The notes below the pieces were generated by a model. The model did no database searches and was not told the origin of the DNA. It worked only from the letters and a program-made list of their open reading frames with translations. The translations under genes and the position numbers were made by a program. A DNA stretch of 64,000 bases, taken from an uncultured Bacteroidales bacterium. Lineage in GTDB: Bacteria > Bacteroidota > Bacteroidia > Bacteroidales > Muribaculaceae. The stretch is taken from the NCBI GenBank assembly GCA_902800715.1, contig CADCFN010000005.1:79766-143765 (forward strand). Direction: 5' to 3'. The stretch's first letter is position 1, and each line of letters opens with the position of its first letter. Shown in pieces: positions 1-9,139 of the stretch.

Positions 1-151
1 TGATAGCGTTGTTACCACCGCCACCGACGCCCATCACCTTGATGATGGTGCGGGTATTCTCCTTATCCTGGAATCCCGAGTCCTTATCCAGCGTGGACAT
101 GATGTCGTGACCACGGTCGCGCGACTCATTAAATGAAATCTTTTCTTCCAT
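1..151 (-). CDS. ftsZ: Cell division protein FtsZ, N-terminal fragment
   Basis: The start of the tubulin-like division GTPase, cut by the left window edge. The visible 50 codons begin MEEKISFNES and run into IIKVMGVGGGGNNAI, the first glycine-rich nucleotide-binding stretch of FtsZ. The protein polymerises into the Z ring at midcell. It is the last gene of the minus-strand division cluster, 93 bp after ftsA. Only the N-terminus can be judged; the GTPase signature GGGTGTG and the C-terminal tail lie outside the window. Confidence 0.9.
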   Translation of the reverse strand, partial: MEEKISFNESRDRGHDIMSTLDKDSGFQDKENTRTIIKVMGVGGGGNNAI

Positions 152-244
152 ATATCTTATCGTTTTGTTTTTGTTCTTAATAATTGGGATGATAGCTTTA
201 TTGTTCTAATCATTAACGATGAATGAATTCTAACGAGCCGGTTA

Positions 245-1576
245 CTAGTCATCGTTATCAGGTTCATCCTCAGTCATCAAACTCGAGAGTTTATTCCTCA
301 ACTTATCCCAACGACTGGGACCTTTCTTCTTAGGTTTCTCGGGTTTCTCGGATTCCTCACGCTCTCTTGTCTGTTCGGCCCTTGCCACAGCAGCAGCTGC
401 ATTGCCACCCTCAAAGACAAGATCATCCTCATACTTGTTGAGTTCAACACAGGTCTCCCTGTCCTCAATCATCTCGGCAGCCTGAGCGAGCAGGGCGAAC
501 ACCTCGATATACTCCATCCTGTTGATGTTGGAATTGAGGATGTTGATTGAGAGGGGATTCTGTCCCATGCGCACTTTAATCTTGATGGTTTCTTCCATCT
601 TCTGCTGCAAACCGCCCAGGTGTGCACCGCCACCGATAAGGACGATGCTCTGGATATCGTTGGACGTCACGCCTGCATCAGCCAGCTGCTGGTTGATGTT
701 GGCGATGATTTCACCCGTACGCGCGCTGATGTAGTTGGCGGCCTCACGGGCATCAACACCCTCGATTCTCACGTTGCTCACGTTGCTGGGATCGAGCGGG
801 TTGTTGATGTTCTTCTTTACGTTCTCGGCAGTCTCCTCGAGCACATTCATACCGTTCATCACGTCACGGGTGAGGTTGCGGCCGCCCAGGGGCAAGGTGT
901 TCAGGAAAATGAGCGCCTTGTTCTTGTAGATGGAGACGGTCGTCGTCTCGGCACCCATGTCCACGAGCATACAGCCCAGTTCACGGTCGCTCTCGCTCAA
1001 AATCTGCTCGGCGACAGCCAGCGGAGTGACGATATAATCCTTGGCGGGAATGCCAAAAGTCATCAGGCGGTTCAAGTTGAGTTTGAGGGCAGGTTTTGCC
1101 ACAATCAGATTGACCTTGATTTTTATGGAAGAACCAAACTGTCCCACGGGGTTGGGAGTCTCCACCTTATCGACATAATAGGCTCGGGGTACAATGTCCA
1201 CAGTATCGTGGTTCTTAATTGGGGTACTGGTTGCCTCGTGGATAATGCGGTCTATCAATTCCCTTGTGATGGACTCGGTGGTGCCGACGCTGCGGTTCAC
1301 CTCGCTGACGATGCTGTGGAGCGATCGTCCGCTGACGCCCAGATAGACCTGCGTGATACGGCCATCGACCATGCCCTCAAGCGTATGGAGGATATGGTTG
1401 ATGCTGCTCTTGATATTCTCTACGTTCTGCACGATGCCATATCTCACGCTGTTGAGATGCTTTTCTTCTTGCAGGTGTTTTACGCTCAAGTATCCAGCCG
1501 AAGTCTTTTCGGCGATTGCTCCAACGATTTTGGAGCTTCCGATTTCAAGTGCTACAATATATTGGTTCTTTTCCAT
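245..1576 (-). CDS. ftsA: Cell division protein FtsA
   Basis: Actin-like ATPase of 443 residues that tethers FtsZ to the inner membrane and recruits later division proteins. The N-terminus YIVALEIGSSKIVGAI is the phosphate-1 loop of the actin fold, and SIVLIGGGAHLGGL near residue 310 is the adenosine-binding segment. The C-terminal part is charged and rich in Lys, Glu and Pro (about residues 395-443), longer than in gammaproteobacterial FtsA but common in Bacteroidota. It lies 21 bp after ftsQ and just before ftsZ, as expected. Confidence 0.95.
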   Translation of the reverse strand: MEKNQYIVALEIGSSKIVGAIAEKTSAGYLSVKHLQEEKHLNSVRYGIVQNVENIKSSINHILHTLEGMVDGRITQVYLGVSGRSLHSIVSEVNRSVGTTESITRELIDRIIHEATSTPIKNHDTVDIVPRAYYVDKVETPNPVGQFGSSIKIKVNLIVAKPALKLNLNRLMTFGIPAKDYIVTPLAVAEQILSESDRELGCMLVDMGAETTTVSIYKNKALIFLNTLPLGGRNLTRDVMNGMNVLEETAENVKKNINNPLDPSNVSNVRIEGVDAREAANYISARTGEIIANINQQLADAGVTSNDIQSIVLIGGGAHLGGLQQKMEETIKIKVRMGQNPLSINILNSNINRMEYIEVFALLAQAAEMIEDRETCVELNKYEDDLVFEGGNAAAAVARAEQTREREESEKPEKPKKKGPSRWDKLRNKLSSLMTEDEPDNDD

Positions 1577-1597
1577 AAAACTGATGAAATATATTAT

Positions 1598-2515
1598 TTA
1601 GTTGTTATTATTCTTTTTGTTCTCTTTCTTGTCTTGTTCACTCTTGTTTTGGTTATCCTGCTTGGATTTGGAATCATTCTGCTGGTCGCGGTTGGCATCG
1701 GCAGCAGTACCAACGGTCATGGTCTCAAGGTCGGGTGCCTGCTCGTCATCGTCGGGATTGCTCGGGACGGACTGCTGCACAGCCTTGACGCGACGGGTAG
1801 CCACAATCTGGTGGTTCCACTTCACCGAAATGGTGTCATAGGTCTCCCACCCTTTCTTGGGCATCACCTGTCGATAAAACTGCATGAGTTTGGCAAACTT
1901 GTTCTCAAAACCGTCGGCATTGCCAATATTGATGACATGACCGCTGATGTTGGGCACAATGATGATGTTGTTGGTGTCCTTGACACTATACATCGCCACC
2001 AGCGAGTGCAACAGCGAGTCGCTCTCGACATATCGGATGAGCGGCAGCAGCCGTGTGGCGGGATACTTGCGGGTGAAGTGTCCCTGCACGACGGGCACAT
2101 CGCTGTGATAGTACATATTGGCCGACATGTGCTTGCCAGCACGGTTCACATAGTAGGAGCTCTCACCGTCAAAGACGCGGAAGATGGGTACCAGCTGGCT
2201 CACGCGGATGAGCAGCCTACCATCCTGGCACTTGACGATATCGGCACTCTCGAGATAAGGCGAGAGTTTCAAGGCCTCCTCAATCTCACTGGCATCGATG
2301 CTGCCCATACGCTTGCCCACAAGTTTAATGCCTTGCCCCTTTAATTCATCGAGCACGCCCTGTGGAGTCACAAACGAGGTGCTGTCGGCGTTGATGATTT
2401 CAACGTCAATTCTACTGCACACCTCGCCCTGCGACTTGTTGCGCGCCCAGATTGTGCCAACGATGAGCGCCACCGCCAGCACAACCAAAATGATATTCTG
2501 AATCAGTCGTTTCAA
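1598..2515 (-). CDS. ftsQ: Cell division protein FtsQ
   Basis: Bitopic divisome protein of 305 residues. One N-terminal membrane helix (about residues 5-23) is followed by a POTRA-like periplasmic region. The C-terminus is a low-complexity Asn/Lys/Gln tail (about 275-305). Identification rests on the position between murC and ftsA and on topology, since FtsQ sequence is poorly conserved. The reading frame opens with TTG at 2515-2513, overlapping the TGA stop of murC by two bases, so a TTG start coupled to murC is the simplest reading. Confidence 0.88.
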   Translation of the reverse strand: MKRLIQNIILVVLAVALIVGTIWARNKSQGEVCSRIDVEIINADSTSFVTPQGVLDELKGQGIKLVGKRMGSIDASEIEEALKLSPYLESADIVKCQDGRLLIRVSQLVPIFRVFDGESSYYVNRAGKHMSANMYYHSDVPVVQGHFTRKYPATRLLPLIRYVESDSLLHSLVAMYSVKDTNNIIIVPNISGHVINIGNADGFENKFAKLMQFYRQVMPKKGWETYDTISVKWNHQIVATRRVKAVQQSVPSNPDDDEQAPDLETMTVGTAADANRDQQNDSKSKQDNQNKSEQDKKENKKNNNN

Positions 2516-3894
2516 GGCTCTTGTTTCTTGAATTCATCGCGTATTTCAGGCAGCAGATTAGCGATGTCGCCAGCACCTGCCGTCAATAAGACGTCAAAAT
2601 TACTCAAATGTATTGACTTAATCAAATTTTCTTTAGAGTAAATGATTTTTTTTGCACTTGTTACCTTTTCGAGAATGATTTCGCTGGTCACTCCAGGGAT
2701 AGGATCCTCGCGTGCGGGGTAAATGGGGAGCAGAATCACCTCATCGGCAAGCGACAAGGCTGCAGCAAAGCCGGGAGCAAAGTCACGGGTGCGTGTGTAA
2801 AGGTGGGGTTGGAAAATCACTGTCAAACGACGATTGGGGTATAAATCGCGCACCGACGAAATGCTAGCCTGCAGTTCTCCGGGATGGTGGGCATAGTCAT
2901 CAATCATTACCTTGCCGTGGTCGCCCGGCTCCTTGAGCCAGAACTCAAAACGGCGCTTCGGACCCATAAACGTGCCGATGGCATCGCGCATGGCATCGCC
3001 CGGAATCTCCACCAGGCGACAAGCCGCCATGGCGGCAATCGCGTTCTCGATGTTGATGGCGACAGGCACACCCAGGCTGATGTCGCTGATTGTCTCCCAC
3101 GGCGTCACCAGGTCAAAGACAATCGTGCCGTTACCCTTGCGGATGTTGGCAGCATGGAAATCGCCCTCATCGCGGCTATAGGTGTAGGTCTTCACCTGCT
3201 CTCCCACCCTAGGTTTCAGGGCCAGTCCCGTGTGGATAATCAGTGCTCCACCAGGCTGGATAAGTTCGGTGAAATGGGCAAAACTCTCCAGATAATTCTC
3301 GGCGGTGCCATAGATGTCCAGGTGGTCAGGGTCGGTCGAAGTCACCACAGCGATATAGGGGCTCAGGTGATGGAACGAGCGATCAAACTCATCGGCTTCG
3401 ATGACCGAATATGGGCTCGTCAGCGACAACAGGAAGTTGCTGTCATAATTGCGCAGCACGCCTCCCAAAAAGGCATTACACCCTACTCCCGAAGTCTGCA
3501 GGATGTGGGCCGCCATGCTCGATGTCGTGGTTTTTCCATGGGTACCTGCGAAGCACAAAGCCTTGCTGTGGGCAGTCACTACTCCCAACAATGCGGCACG
3601 TTTCACCACTTCAAAGCCATTGGCGCGGAAGTAGGTCAGACCCTGATGGCTGTCGGGCACGGCAGGGGTGTAGACCACCAGCGTGCGCTGCGGATCGCGG
3701 CAATAATCGGGAATCAGGTCGGGGTTCTCGTCAAAATCGATGTGGGCGCCCTCTTGCTGGAGCGCCTTGGTGAGGTCACTGGGCGTGCGGTCATAGCCTG
3801 CAACGCGTTTTCCCTTTGCCAAAAAATAGCGTTCAAGGGCGGCCATACCGATGCCGCCAGCGCCTACAAAATACAATGAATCAAAATCTTTCAT
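2512..3894 (-). CDS. murC: UDP-N-acetylmuramate--L-alanine ligase
   Basis: MurC adds L-Ala to UDP-MurNAc with ATP, the first amino-acid step of cytoplasmic peptidoglycan precursor synthesis. The 460-residue protein has the N-terminal UDP-binding fold starting YFVGAGGIGMAAL, the Mur-ligase ATP loop GTHGKTTTSSM (about residues 118-128), and the central VIEADEFDRSF segment. The gene sits between murG and ftsQ and overlaps the ftsQ start. Length and motifs are normal for the family. Confidence 0.96.
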   Translation of the reverse strand: MKDFDSLYFVGAGGIGMAALERYFLAKGKRVAGYDRTPSDLTKALQQEGAHIDFDENPDLIPDYCRDPQRTLVVYTPAVPDSHQGLTYFRANGFEVVKRAALLGVVTAHSKALCFAGTHGKTTTSSMAAHILQTSGVGCNAFLGGVLRNYDSNFLLSLTSPYSVIEADEFDRSFHHLSPYIAVVTSTDPDHLDIYGTAENYLESFAHFTELIQPGGALIIHTGLALKPRVGEQVKTYTYSRDEGDFHAANIRKGNGTIVFDLVTPWETISDISLGVPVAINIENAIAAMAACRLVEIPGDAMRDAIGTFMGPKRRFEFWLKEPGDHGKVMIDDYAHHPGELQASISSVRDLYPNRRLTVIFQPHLYTRTRDFAPGFAAALSLADEVILLPIYPAREDPIPGVTSEIILEKVTSAKKIIYSKENLIKSIHLSNFDVLLTAGAGDIANLLPEIRDEFKKQEP

Positions 3895-3942
3895 TCCTCT
3901 ATTTGTTATCCTATTCGTTTGTGTGATTAAAATACTTACACG

Positions 3943-5064
3943 TTAGCGCCTGTTGATGATTTTTTCCACCTCATCGACAATGCGCTCGGCAGCGTCGCGC
4001 AGGGCCATCTCTTTCACATTGCGGCCCAAGATGCCAGTCTGCTGGTCGTCCTGGACGGTTTCGAGCATCGTGTTGACAAGGTTGGCCGATGCATCGGCAT
4101 CAGTCACCATAATGGCGGCACCACGCTTGACAAGGGCCAAGGCGTTCTTGGTCTGATGGTCCTCGGCAACATTGGGCGAAGGCACCAGAATTACGGGCTT
4201 GCCCAGCAGCTGCAGCTCGCTGATGGAGCTGGCTCCAGCTCGCGAAACGACGAGGTCGGCAGCGCGATAGGCCATGTCCATGTTGCTGATGAACGGCATC
4301 TGGTAGACGTTTTTCACACCCGAGGCTTCCAGAGCCTCACGGCATGGCTGGTCATAGTTCTTGCCGGTCTGCCAGATGACCTGCACGCCATAGGTGTCAC
4401 CAATCTGCTTCAACCCCTGGATAATGGCGTTATTGATGGTGCGTGCGCCCAAACTGCCGCCAATGATGAGTATCGTCTTCTTGACAGGGTCGGCTCCCAT
4501 CGCCTGACGTGCCTGTTCGGGCGTGGCACCACACTCGAGCAGGTTGCGCCTCACGGGATTGCCCGTGAGCACAATCTTGTCCTGGGGAAAGAAGCGCTCC
4601 ATGCCCTCATAGGCGACACAGATGCAGTCGGCCTTGGCAGCGAGCAGCTTATTGGTCACGCCGGCATAGGAGTTCTGCTCCTGCAGCAAGGTGGGAACGC
4701 CTTGTTTCTGGGCCTCCTTGAGCATGGGACCACTGGCATAACCGCCCACGCCGATGGCGATATCGGGCTTGAAATCCTTGAGGATTTTCTTGGCAAGTTG
4801 CATACTCTTGAACAGTCGTGCCACAACCTTGAAATTGCGCAACAGGTTCTTGCGGTCAAAGCCGCTCACCGGCAAACCGATGATGTTATAGCCCGCAGCG
4901 GGCACTTTCTCCATTTCCATACGGCCCTCGGCTCCGACAAACAGGATTCTGGCATCGGGATAACGACGGCGCACTTCGTTGGCGATGGACAAGGCGGGGA
5001 AAATGTGTCCGCCGGTGCCACCACCACTGACCAAGATGTTGAGTTGTTGTTTATTTCCAGACAT
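3943..5064 (-). CDS. murG: UDP-GlcNAc:lipid I GlcNAc transferase MurG
   Basis: Membrane-associated GT28 enzyme that converts lipid I to lipid II. Residues near the N-terminus read ILVSGGGTGGHIFPAL, the family's glycine-rich GGTGGH loop, and VVSRAGASSISEL and VAEDHQTKNA lie in the C-terminal donor-binding domain. The frame is open upstream to 5115, but the ATG at 5064 gives a normal 373-residue protein and starts only 14 bases inside the end of ftsW. The longer start would overlap ftsW by about 65 bases and add an atypical leader. Confidence 0.95.
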   Translation of the reverse strand: MSGNKQQLNILVSGGGTGGHIFPALSIANEVRRRYPDARILFVGAEGRMEMEKVPAAGYNIIGLPVSGFDRKNLLRNFKVVARLFKSMQLAKKILKDFKPDIAIGVGGYASGPMLKEAQKQGVPTLLQEQNSYAGVTNKLLAAKADCICVAYEGMERFFPQDKIVLTGNPVRRNLLECGATPEQARQAMGADPVKKTILIIGGSLGARTINNAIIQGLKQIGDTYGVQVIWQTGKNYDQPCREALEASGVKNVYQMPFISNMDMAYRAADLVVSRAGASSISELQLLGKPVILVPSPNVAEDHQTKNALALVKRGAAIMVTDADASANLVNTMLETVQDDQQTGILGRNVKEMALRDAAERIVDEVEKIINRR

Positions 5065-6415
5065 TTTTAGGTGGTATTTCGGTTGGATTTTCGGCGTCAA
5101 GACCCTCAATGACAAGGGCCTCCTCTGCCTTGTTGTTTTTCTTGTTTCCGTAGTTGGCGATGGTGCGACTCACGCTCAACATCACGCCAAAAGCGATACT
5201 AATCACGATAATCGATGTACCGCCCTTGGAAATGAGCGGCAGGGGCTGTCCCGAAACAGGGAACACGCCCACATTGATGGCCATGTGGAACAGCGCCTGG
5301 AACGTGATGAACGACGCCATACCGATGACCAGCAACGATGGCAGCACACGCTTGCTGCGGCGCACAATCATCGCGGCACGCCCCAGCAGTGAGAGGTACA
5401 GCAGCAGCACCAATAAGCCACCCAAGAAGAATCCCAGTTCCTCGACGATAATCGAGTAGATGTAGTCACTGAAAGCCAGCGGCAGGCGGCTGCACTCACG
5501 CGACTTGCCCACACCTACGCCAATCAAACCGCCGTGGGCCTGAGCCATGCGTGAGAACATCTCCTGCTGGTTTTTGGTCGTGATGGGACGATACACTAGC
5601 GAATCGCGGTGCAGCCATTCATTCACGCGGTTTTTCCATGTACCCGAACGAAGGCGGTTATGGTTATCGTCGGCTCCTGCAGCAGGTTCTTCTACAACAA
5701 CCACTCCGTCCAGTGAGGAGTTTGACTGCATCTCGCTGAGTACCTCATCCTTCTTGTCGTTGCTGCTCTTGATGATGAAAAAGACACCGAACATGATGCC
5801 GAAGAAAACCATCAGGATGCCAATCTTCTTCAGTTTGGCACCGCCAATAAGCAGCATCGAGCCGCTGATGGAAATCAACAGCAGCGTATTGGTCAAACCG
5901 CTCTGAATCATCAGGGCACCATACAATGCGACAGCACATGCCGCAACAATCATGCCCGCGTTGCTGATATCATGATTCTTCTGCGACTTGGCGAAAATAT
6001 AAGACAACAGGGTGACTATCGACAACTTCGCCAACTCGGCTGGCTGCAATGTCAGCAATCCGGGAATGAGGGTCATAGCACGGCGAGCACCGTTGATGGT
6101 CTGTCCGAAGAACATGACATAGACCAAGGTCACTACCGTGAACATGGCAAGCCCCGGCACCATGGCGTACAGGAACGAGGGTTTGTTGTAATCGACGCGC
6201 TGGAGCAGGAGGACGCACGCCAGACCAATGCCCAAGAAGACGCACTGCTTGATGATGGGCATATAGATGCCTTGGGTGGCGATTTCACGGCTCGAAGCGC
6301 TGTAACTCTCAACAATCGAGATGAGGAGCAGCATGATATAGATGCCCCAAATCCAAGGGTCACCGTATTTCTGTGACAATTCGTTGTATCTATTTACTTT
6401 CTCGGCGGGTGACAT
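5051..6415 (-). CDS. ftsW: Lipid II polymerase FtsW (SEDS family)
   Basis: Polytopic SEDS glycosyltransferase (454 residues) that polymerises lipid II at the septum with its partner PBP (FtsI, in the same cluster). Hydrophobic segments run through the whole protein. The C-terminal part contains ISKGGTSIIVISIAFGVML, the conserved FtsW/RodA segment, and GVGVGKSRECSRLPLAFSDY before it matches the family's extracellular loop. A hydrophilic insert of about 60 residues (roughly 215-275) precedes it. The C-terminal cytoplasmic tail overlaps the murG start. Confidence 0.95.
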   Translation of the reverse strand: MSPAEKVNRYNELSQKYGDPWIWGIYIMLLLISIVESYSASSREIATQGIYMPIIKQCVFLGIGLACVLLLQRVDYNKPSFLYAMVPGLAMFTVVTLVYVMFFGQTINGARRAMTLIPGLLTLQPAELAKLSIVTLLSYIFAKSQKNHDISNAGMIVAACAVALYGALMIQSGLTNTLLLISISGSMLLIGGAKLKKIGILMVFFGIMFGVFFIIKSSNDKKDEVLSEMQSNSSLDGVVVVEEPAAGADDNHNRLRSGTWKNRVNEWLHRDSLVYRPITTKNQQEMFSRMAQAHGGLIGVGVGKSRECSRLPLAFSDYIYSIIVEELGFFLGGLLVLLLYLSLLGRAAMIVRRSKRVLPSLLVIGMASFITFQALFHMAINVGVFPVSGQPLPLISKGGTSIIVISIAFGVMLSVSRTIANYGNKKNNKAEEALVIEGLDAENPTEIPPKNVWK

Positions 6416-6476
6416 AATAGTATAGTTCTCTTTTCAAATCTTTAAATGGGGTTATAGTTCTCTTAAATAATTTTCA

Positions 6477-7820
6477 TCAGCCTTTCATCTTCTTGACGCA
6501 CTCCTTGAACTGGTTGCCGCGGTCGGCCATACCATTGAACAGGTCAAAGCTGGCACAGCAGGGCGAGAGTAGCACAGTGTGACCTGGCTGGGCAAGCTGG
6601 CGGCACTTTTCCATGCACTCGGGCATACTGGAGGCATCGGTCACCACGGGCACCTTGCCGTCAAAGAAGGCATGCAGCTTGGCGTTGTCCACACCCAGGC
6701 AGACGATAGCGGTCACCTTCTCCTTGACCAGCGGCTCAATCTGGCTGTAGTCATTGCCTTTGTCAATACCGCCCAGGATGAGCACACACGGCTCATTGAC
6801 GCTCTCAAGGGCATACCAGCAGGCATCGACATTGGTCGCCTTGCTGTCGTTGATGTAGCGCACGCCGTCCACCGTATCGACATACTCCAGACGATGGGGC
6901 ACGGCCTCGAAATCGGCCAACGCCTCACGGATAACGTCCTTGCGAATGTCGAACACCTGGGCCGACAGTCCGGCAGCCATCGTGTTATAGACGTTGTGCA
7001 GACCCTTGAGCGACAAGTCGTTGCGAGCAATGTCCCAACGGTCGCCATTGACATTGAAGTTGAGCACACCCTCATGCACCCAAGCCGCATTGCTGTCGTC
7101 ATCGTCGGCGGTGAAGCTCAGCTGCCTTGACTCGAGGTGATGCTGGCGCAACTGCGACGCTATAATGGGGTCGTTCTTCCAGAAGATGAAAGAGTCTTCT
7201 ACGGTCTGGTTGCGGGTGATGCGGAACTTGGCAGCGGCATAGTTCTCCATCTTGTAGTCATAGCGGTCAAGATGGTCGGGCGTGATGTTGAGCAGCACCG
7301 CTACATTGGCCTTGAATTCATACATGTTGTCGAGCTGGAAACTGCTCAACTCGATGATATACACATCGTGGTGTTCGGTTGCCACCTGCAAGGCCAGGCT
7401 GCGGCCCACGTTGCCAGCCAGACCCACATTCAAGCCAGCCTTCTTGAAGATATGGTAGGTCAGCTTGGTGGTCGTGGTCTTGCCGTTGCTGCCAGTGATG
7501 CACACCATCTTGGCATCGGTGTAACGGCCGGCGAACTCAATCTCACTCACGATGGGTATACCTTTCTCGATGGCTTGGGCGACCATGGGTGCCGTGTCGG
7601 GGATGCCGGGGCTCTTGACAATCTCGTCGGCATTGAGGATTTTCTCAGGGGTGTGGCCACCTTCCTCCCATGCGATGCCATACTTGTCAAGCAGGTCCTT
7701 GTAGTCCTGCCCAATTTTTCCGGCATCACTCAGCCACACGTCCATACCTTTGACCTTAGCGAGCACCGCAGCACCTGCACCGCTCTCGCCTCCGCCTAAC
7801 ACTACTAATCGTTTAGTCAT
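6477..7820 (-). CDS. murD: UDP-MurNAc-L-alanine--D-glutamate ligase
   Basis: Cytoplasmic Mur ligase adding D-Glu to UDP-MurNAc-L-Ala. The 447-residue sequence begins KRLVVLGGGESGAGAAVLA (dinucleotide-like UDP-binding fold). It has the ATP loop CITGSNGKTTTTKL, the segment NITPDHLDRY, and YINDSKATN typical of MurD. It lies 27 bp after mraY and 61 bp before ftsW, within the minus-strand cluster. Confidence 0.96.
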   Translation of the reverse strand: MTKRLVVLGGGESGAGAAVLAKVKGMDVWLSDAGKIGQDYKDLLDKYGIAWEEGGHTPEKILNADEIVKSPGIPDTAPMVAQAIEKGIPIVSEIEFAGRYTDAKMVCITGSNGKTTTTKLTYHIFKKAGLNVGLAGNVGRSLALQVATEHHDVYIIELSSFQLDNMYEFKANVAVLLNITPDHLDRYDYKMENYAAAKFRITRNQTVEDSFIFWKNDPIIASQLRQHHLESRQLSFTADDDDSNAAWVHEGVLNFNVNGDRWDIARNDLSLKGLHNVYNTMAAGLSAQVFDIRKDVIREALADFEAVPHRLEYVDTVDGVRYINDSKATNVDACWYALESVNEPCVLILGGIDKGNDYSQIEPLVKEKVTAIVCLGVDNAKLHAFFDGKVPVVTDASSMPECMEKCRQLAQPGHTVLLSPCCASFDLFNGMADRGNQFKECVKKMKG

Positions 7821-7847
7821 ATCGTTATTAACCTTTTATTCTTGTGT

Positions 7848-9107
7848 TTAACGTATTTTAAGCGTCACAAATGTCAATGCCGCCAACAGAATGCTCACCA
7901 GGAAGAAACGCATCACAATCTTCGCCTCCGGGATGCGATGGTCGGGCGTTTTAATCTTGTAGTCCCAGGTGATTTTCGCTGGGTCGGCAGTAAAATGATG
8001 ATGCAATGGCGTCATCTTGAACAGGCGCATATTCTTACCCTTATGGCGCTTGACATACCATACCTGCATGATAACCGACAACTCCTCGATGAGGAAGATA
8101 CCGCACAGCAGGGGGATGAGCCACTCCTTGCGTATGAGCACGGCAAACACCGCGATGATGCCACCCAGACACAGACTGCCCGTATCACCCATGAACACCT
8201 GGGCAGGGAATGAGTTGTACCACAGGAAGCCGATGGTTGCGCCAATGAATGCCGCGGCATACACTACCAGTTCACTGCTATCCGGGATATACATGATATT
8301 CAGGTAGGACGAATAGATGACGTTACCTCCCAGATAGCACATGATGGCTAGGGCGACACCGATGATTGCCGATGTGCCGGTAGCCAAACCATCCACACCA
8401 TCGGTCAAGTTTGCACCATTGCTCACGGCAGTGATGACAAAGATGGTCATCAGGATGAACAGTATCCAACCGCCAGCCTGCTTGTATTTGCCCATCCAGC
8501 CCGTGAAGTAAGCATAGTCAAAGTTGTGGTTCTTGACAAAGGGCAAGGTGGTCTTGGTGGCCTTCACGGCCTGTGACTTGTGGATTTCCACCAGTTCAGG
8601 CGTCTCGTTACGGTTGGTGACATGCACTTGCTCGTTCATTACGATGGCAGGACTCAGATACATGGTGAGGCCCACAATCAGTCCCAGACCCACCTGACCG
8701 ACAATTTTGAATTTGCCTTTCAGACCTTCCTTGTTGTGGTGGAAGACCTTGATGTAGTCATCGGCAAAACCCAGAGCGCCGCACCACACGGTAGAGACAA
8801 TCATGAGCAGCATATAGATGTTGTTGAGTTTGCCCAACAACAGGATAGGCACCAGAATCGAGATGATAATGATGAGACCTCCCATGGTGGGCGTGCCCTG
8901 CTTGGCTGAGTTGCCTCCCAGTTTCTCCTCGCGTTCCTTGTCACACATCTGGCGCTCCTTGAGCTTGAAGATAATGCGACGGCCGATAACAATGCCTATA
9001 AACAGCGACAGGATGAACGCAAATCCCGACCTGAACGTGATGTACTCGAACAGGCGTGAGCCTGGCACATGATACTGTTGGAGGAAGTGAAAAAGATGAT
9101 ATAACAT
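7848..9107 (-). CDS. mraY: Phospho-MurNAc-pentapeptide transferase
   Basis: Integral membrane enzyme (419 residues, about ten helices) that loads phospho-MurNAc-pentapeptide onto undecaprenyl phosphate to give lipid I. Key segments are seen: GTPTMGG, LGFADDYIKV (Asp pair), NLTDGVDGLATG, FMGDTGSLCLGG and the cytoplasmic MTPLHHHF. About 60 residues longer than the E. coli enzyme because of a hydrophilic insertion around residues 175-215, usual for Bacteroidota. Confidence 0.97.
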   Translation of the reverse strand: MLYHLFHFLQQYHVPGSRLFEYITFRSGFAFILSLFIGIVIGRRIIFKLKERQMCDKEREEKLGGNSAKQGTPTMGGLIIIISILVPILLLGKLNNIYMLLMIVSTVWCGALGFADDYIKVFHHNKEGLKGKFKIVGQVGLGLIVGLTMYLSPAIVMNEQVHVTNRNETPELVEIHKSQAVKATKTTLPFVKNHNFDYAYFTGWMGKYKQAGGWILFILMTIFVITAVSNGANLTDGVDGLATGTSAIIGVALAIMCYLGGNVIYSSYLNIMYIPDSSELVVYAAAFIGATIGFLWYNSFPAQVFMGDTGSLCLGGIIAVFAVLIRKEWLIPLLCGIFLIEELSVIMQVWYVKRHKGKNMRLFKMTPLHHHFTADPAKITWDYKIKTPDHRIPEAKIVMRFFLVSILLAALTFVTLKIR

Positions 9108-9139
9108 AACCTGTATCTTGTTAAGTTATTAATATTCAG

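Noticed and set aside
620-2344. 574-codon plus-strand open frame opposite ftsA and ftsQ
   Set aside because: It is antisense to two certain genes, has no recognisable domain, and is explained by codon bias of the opposite strand.
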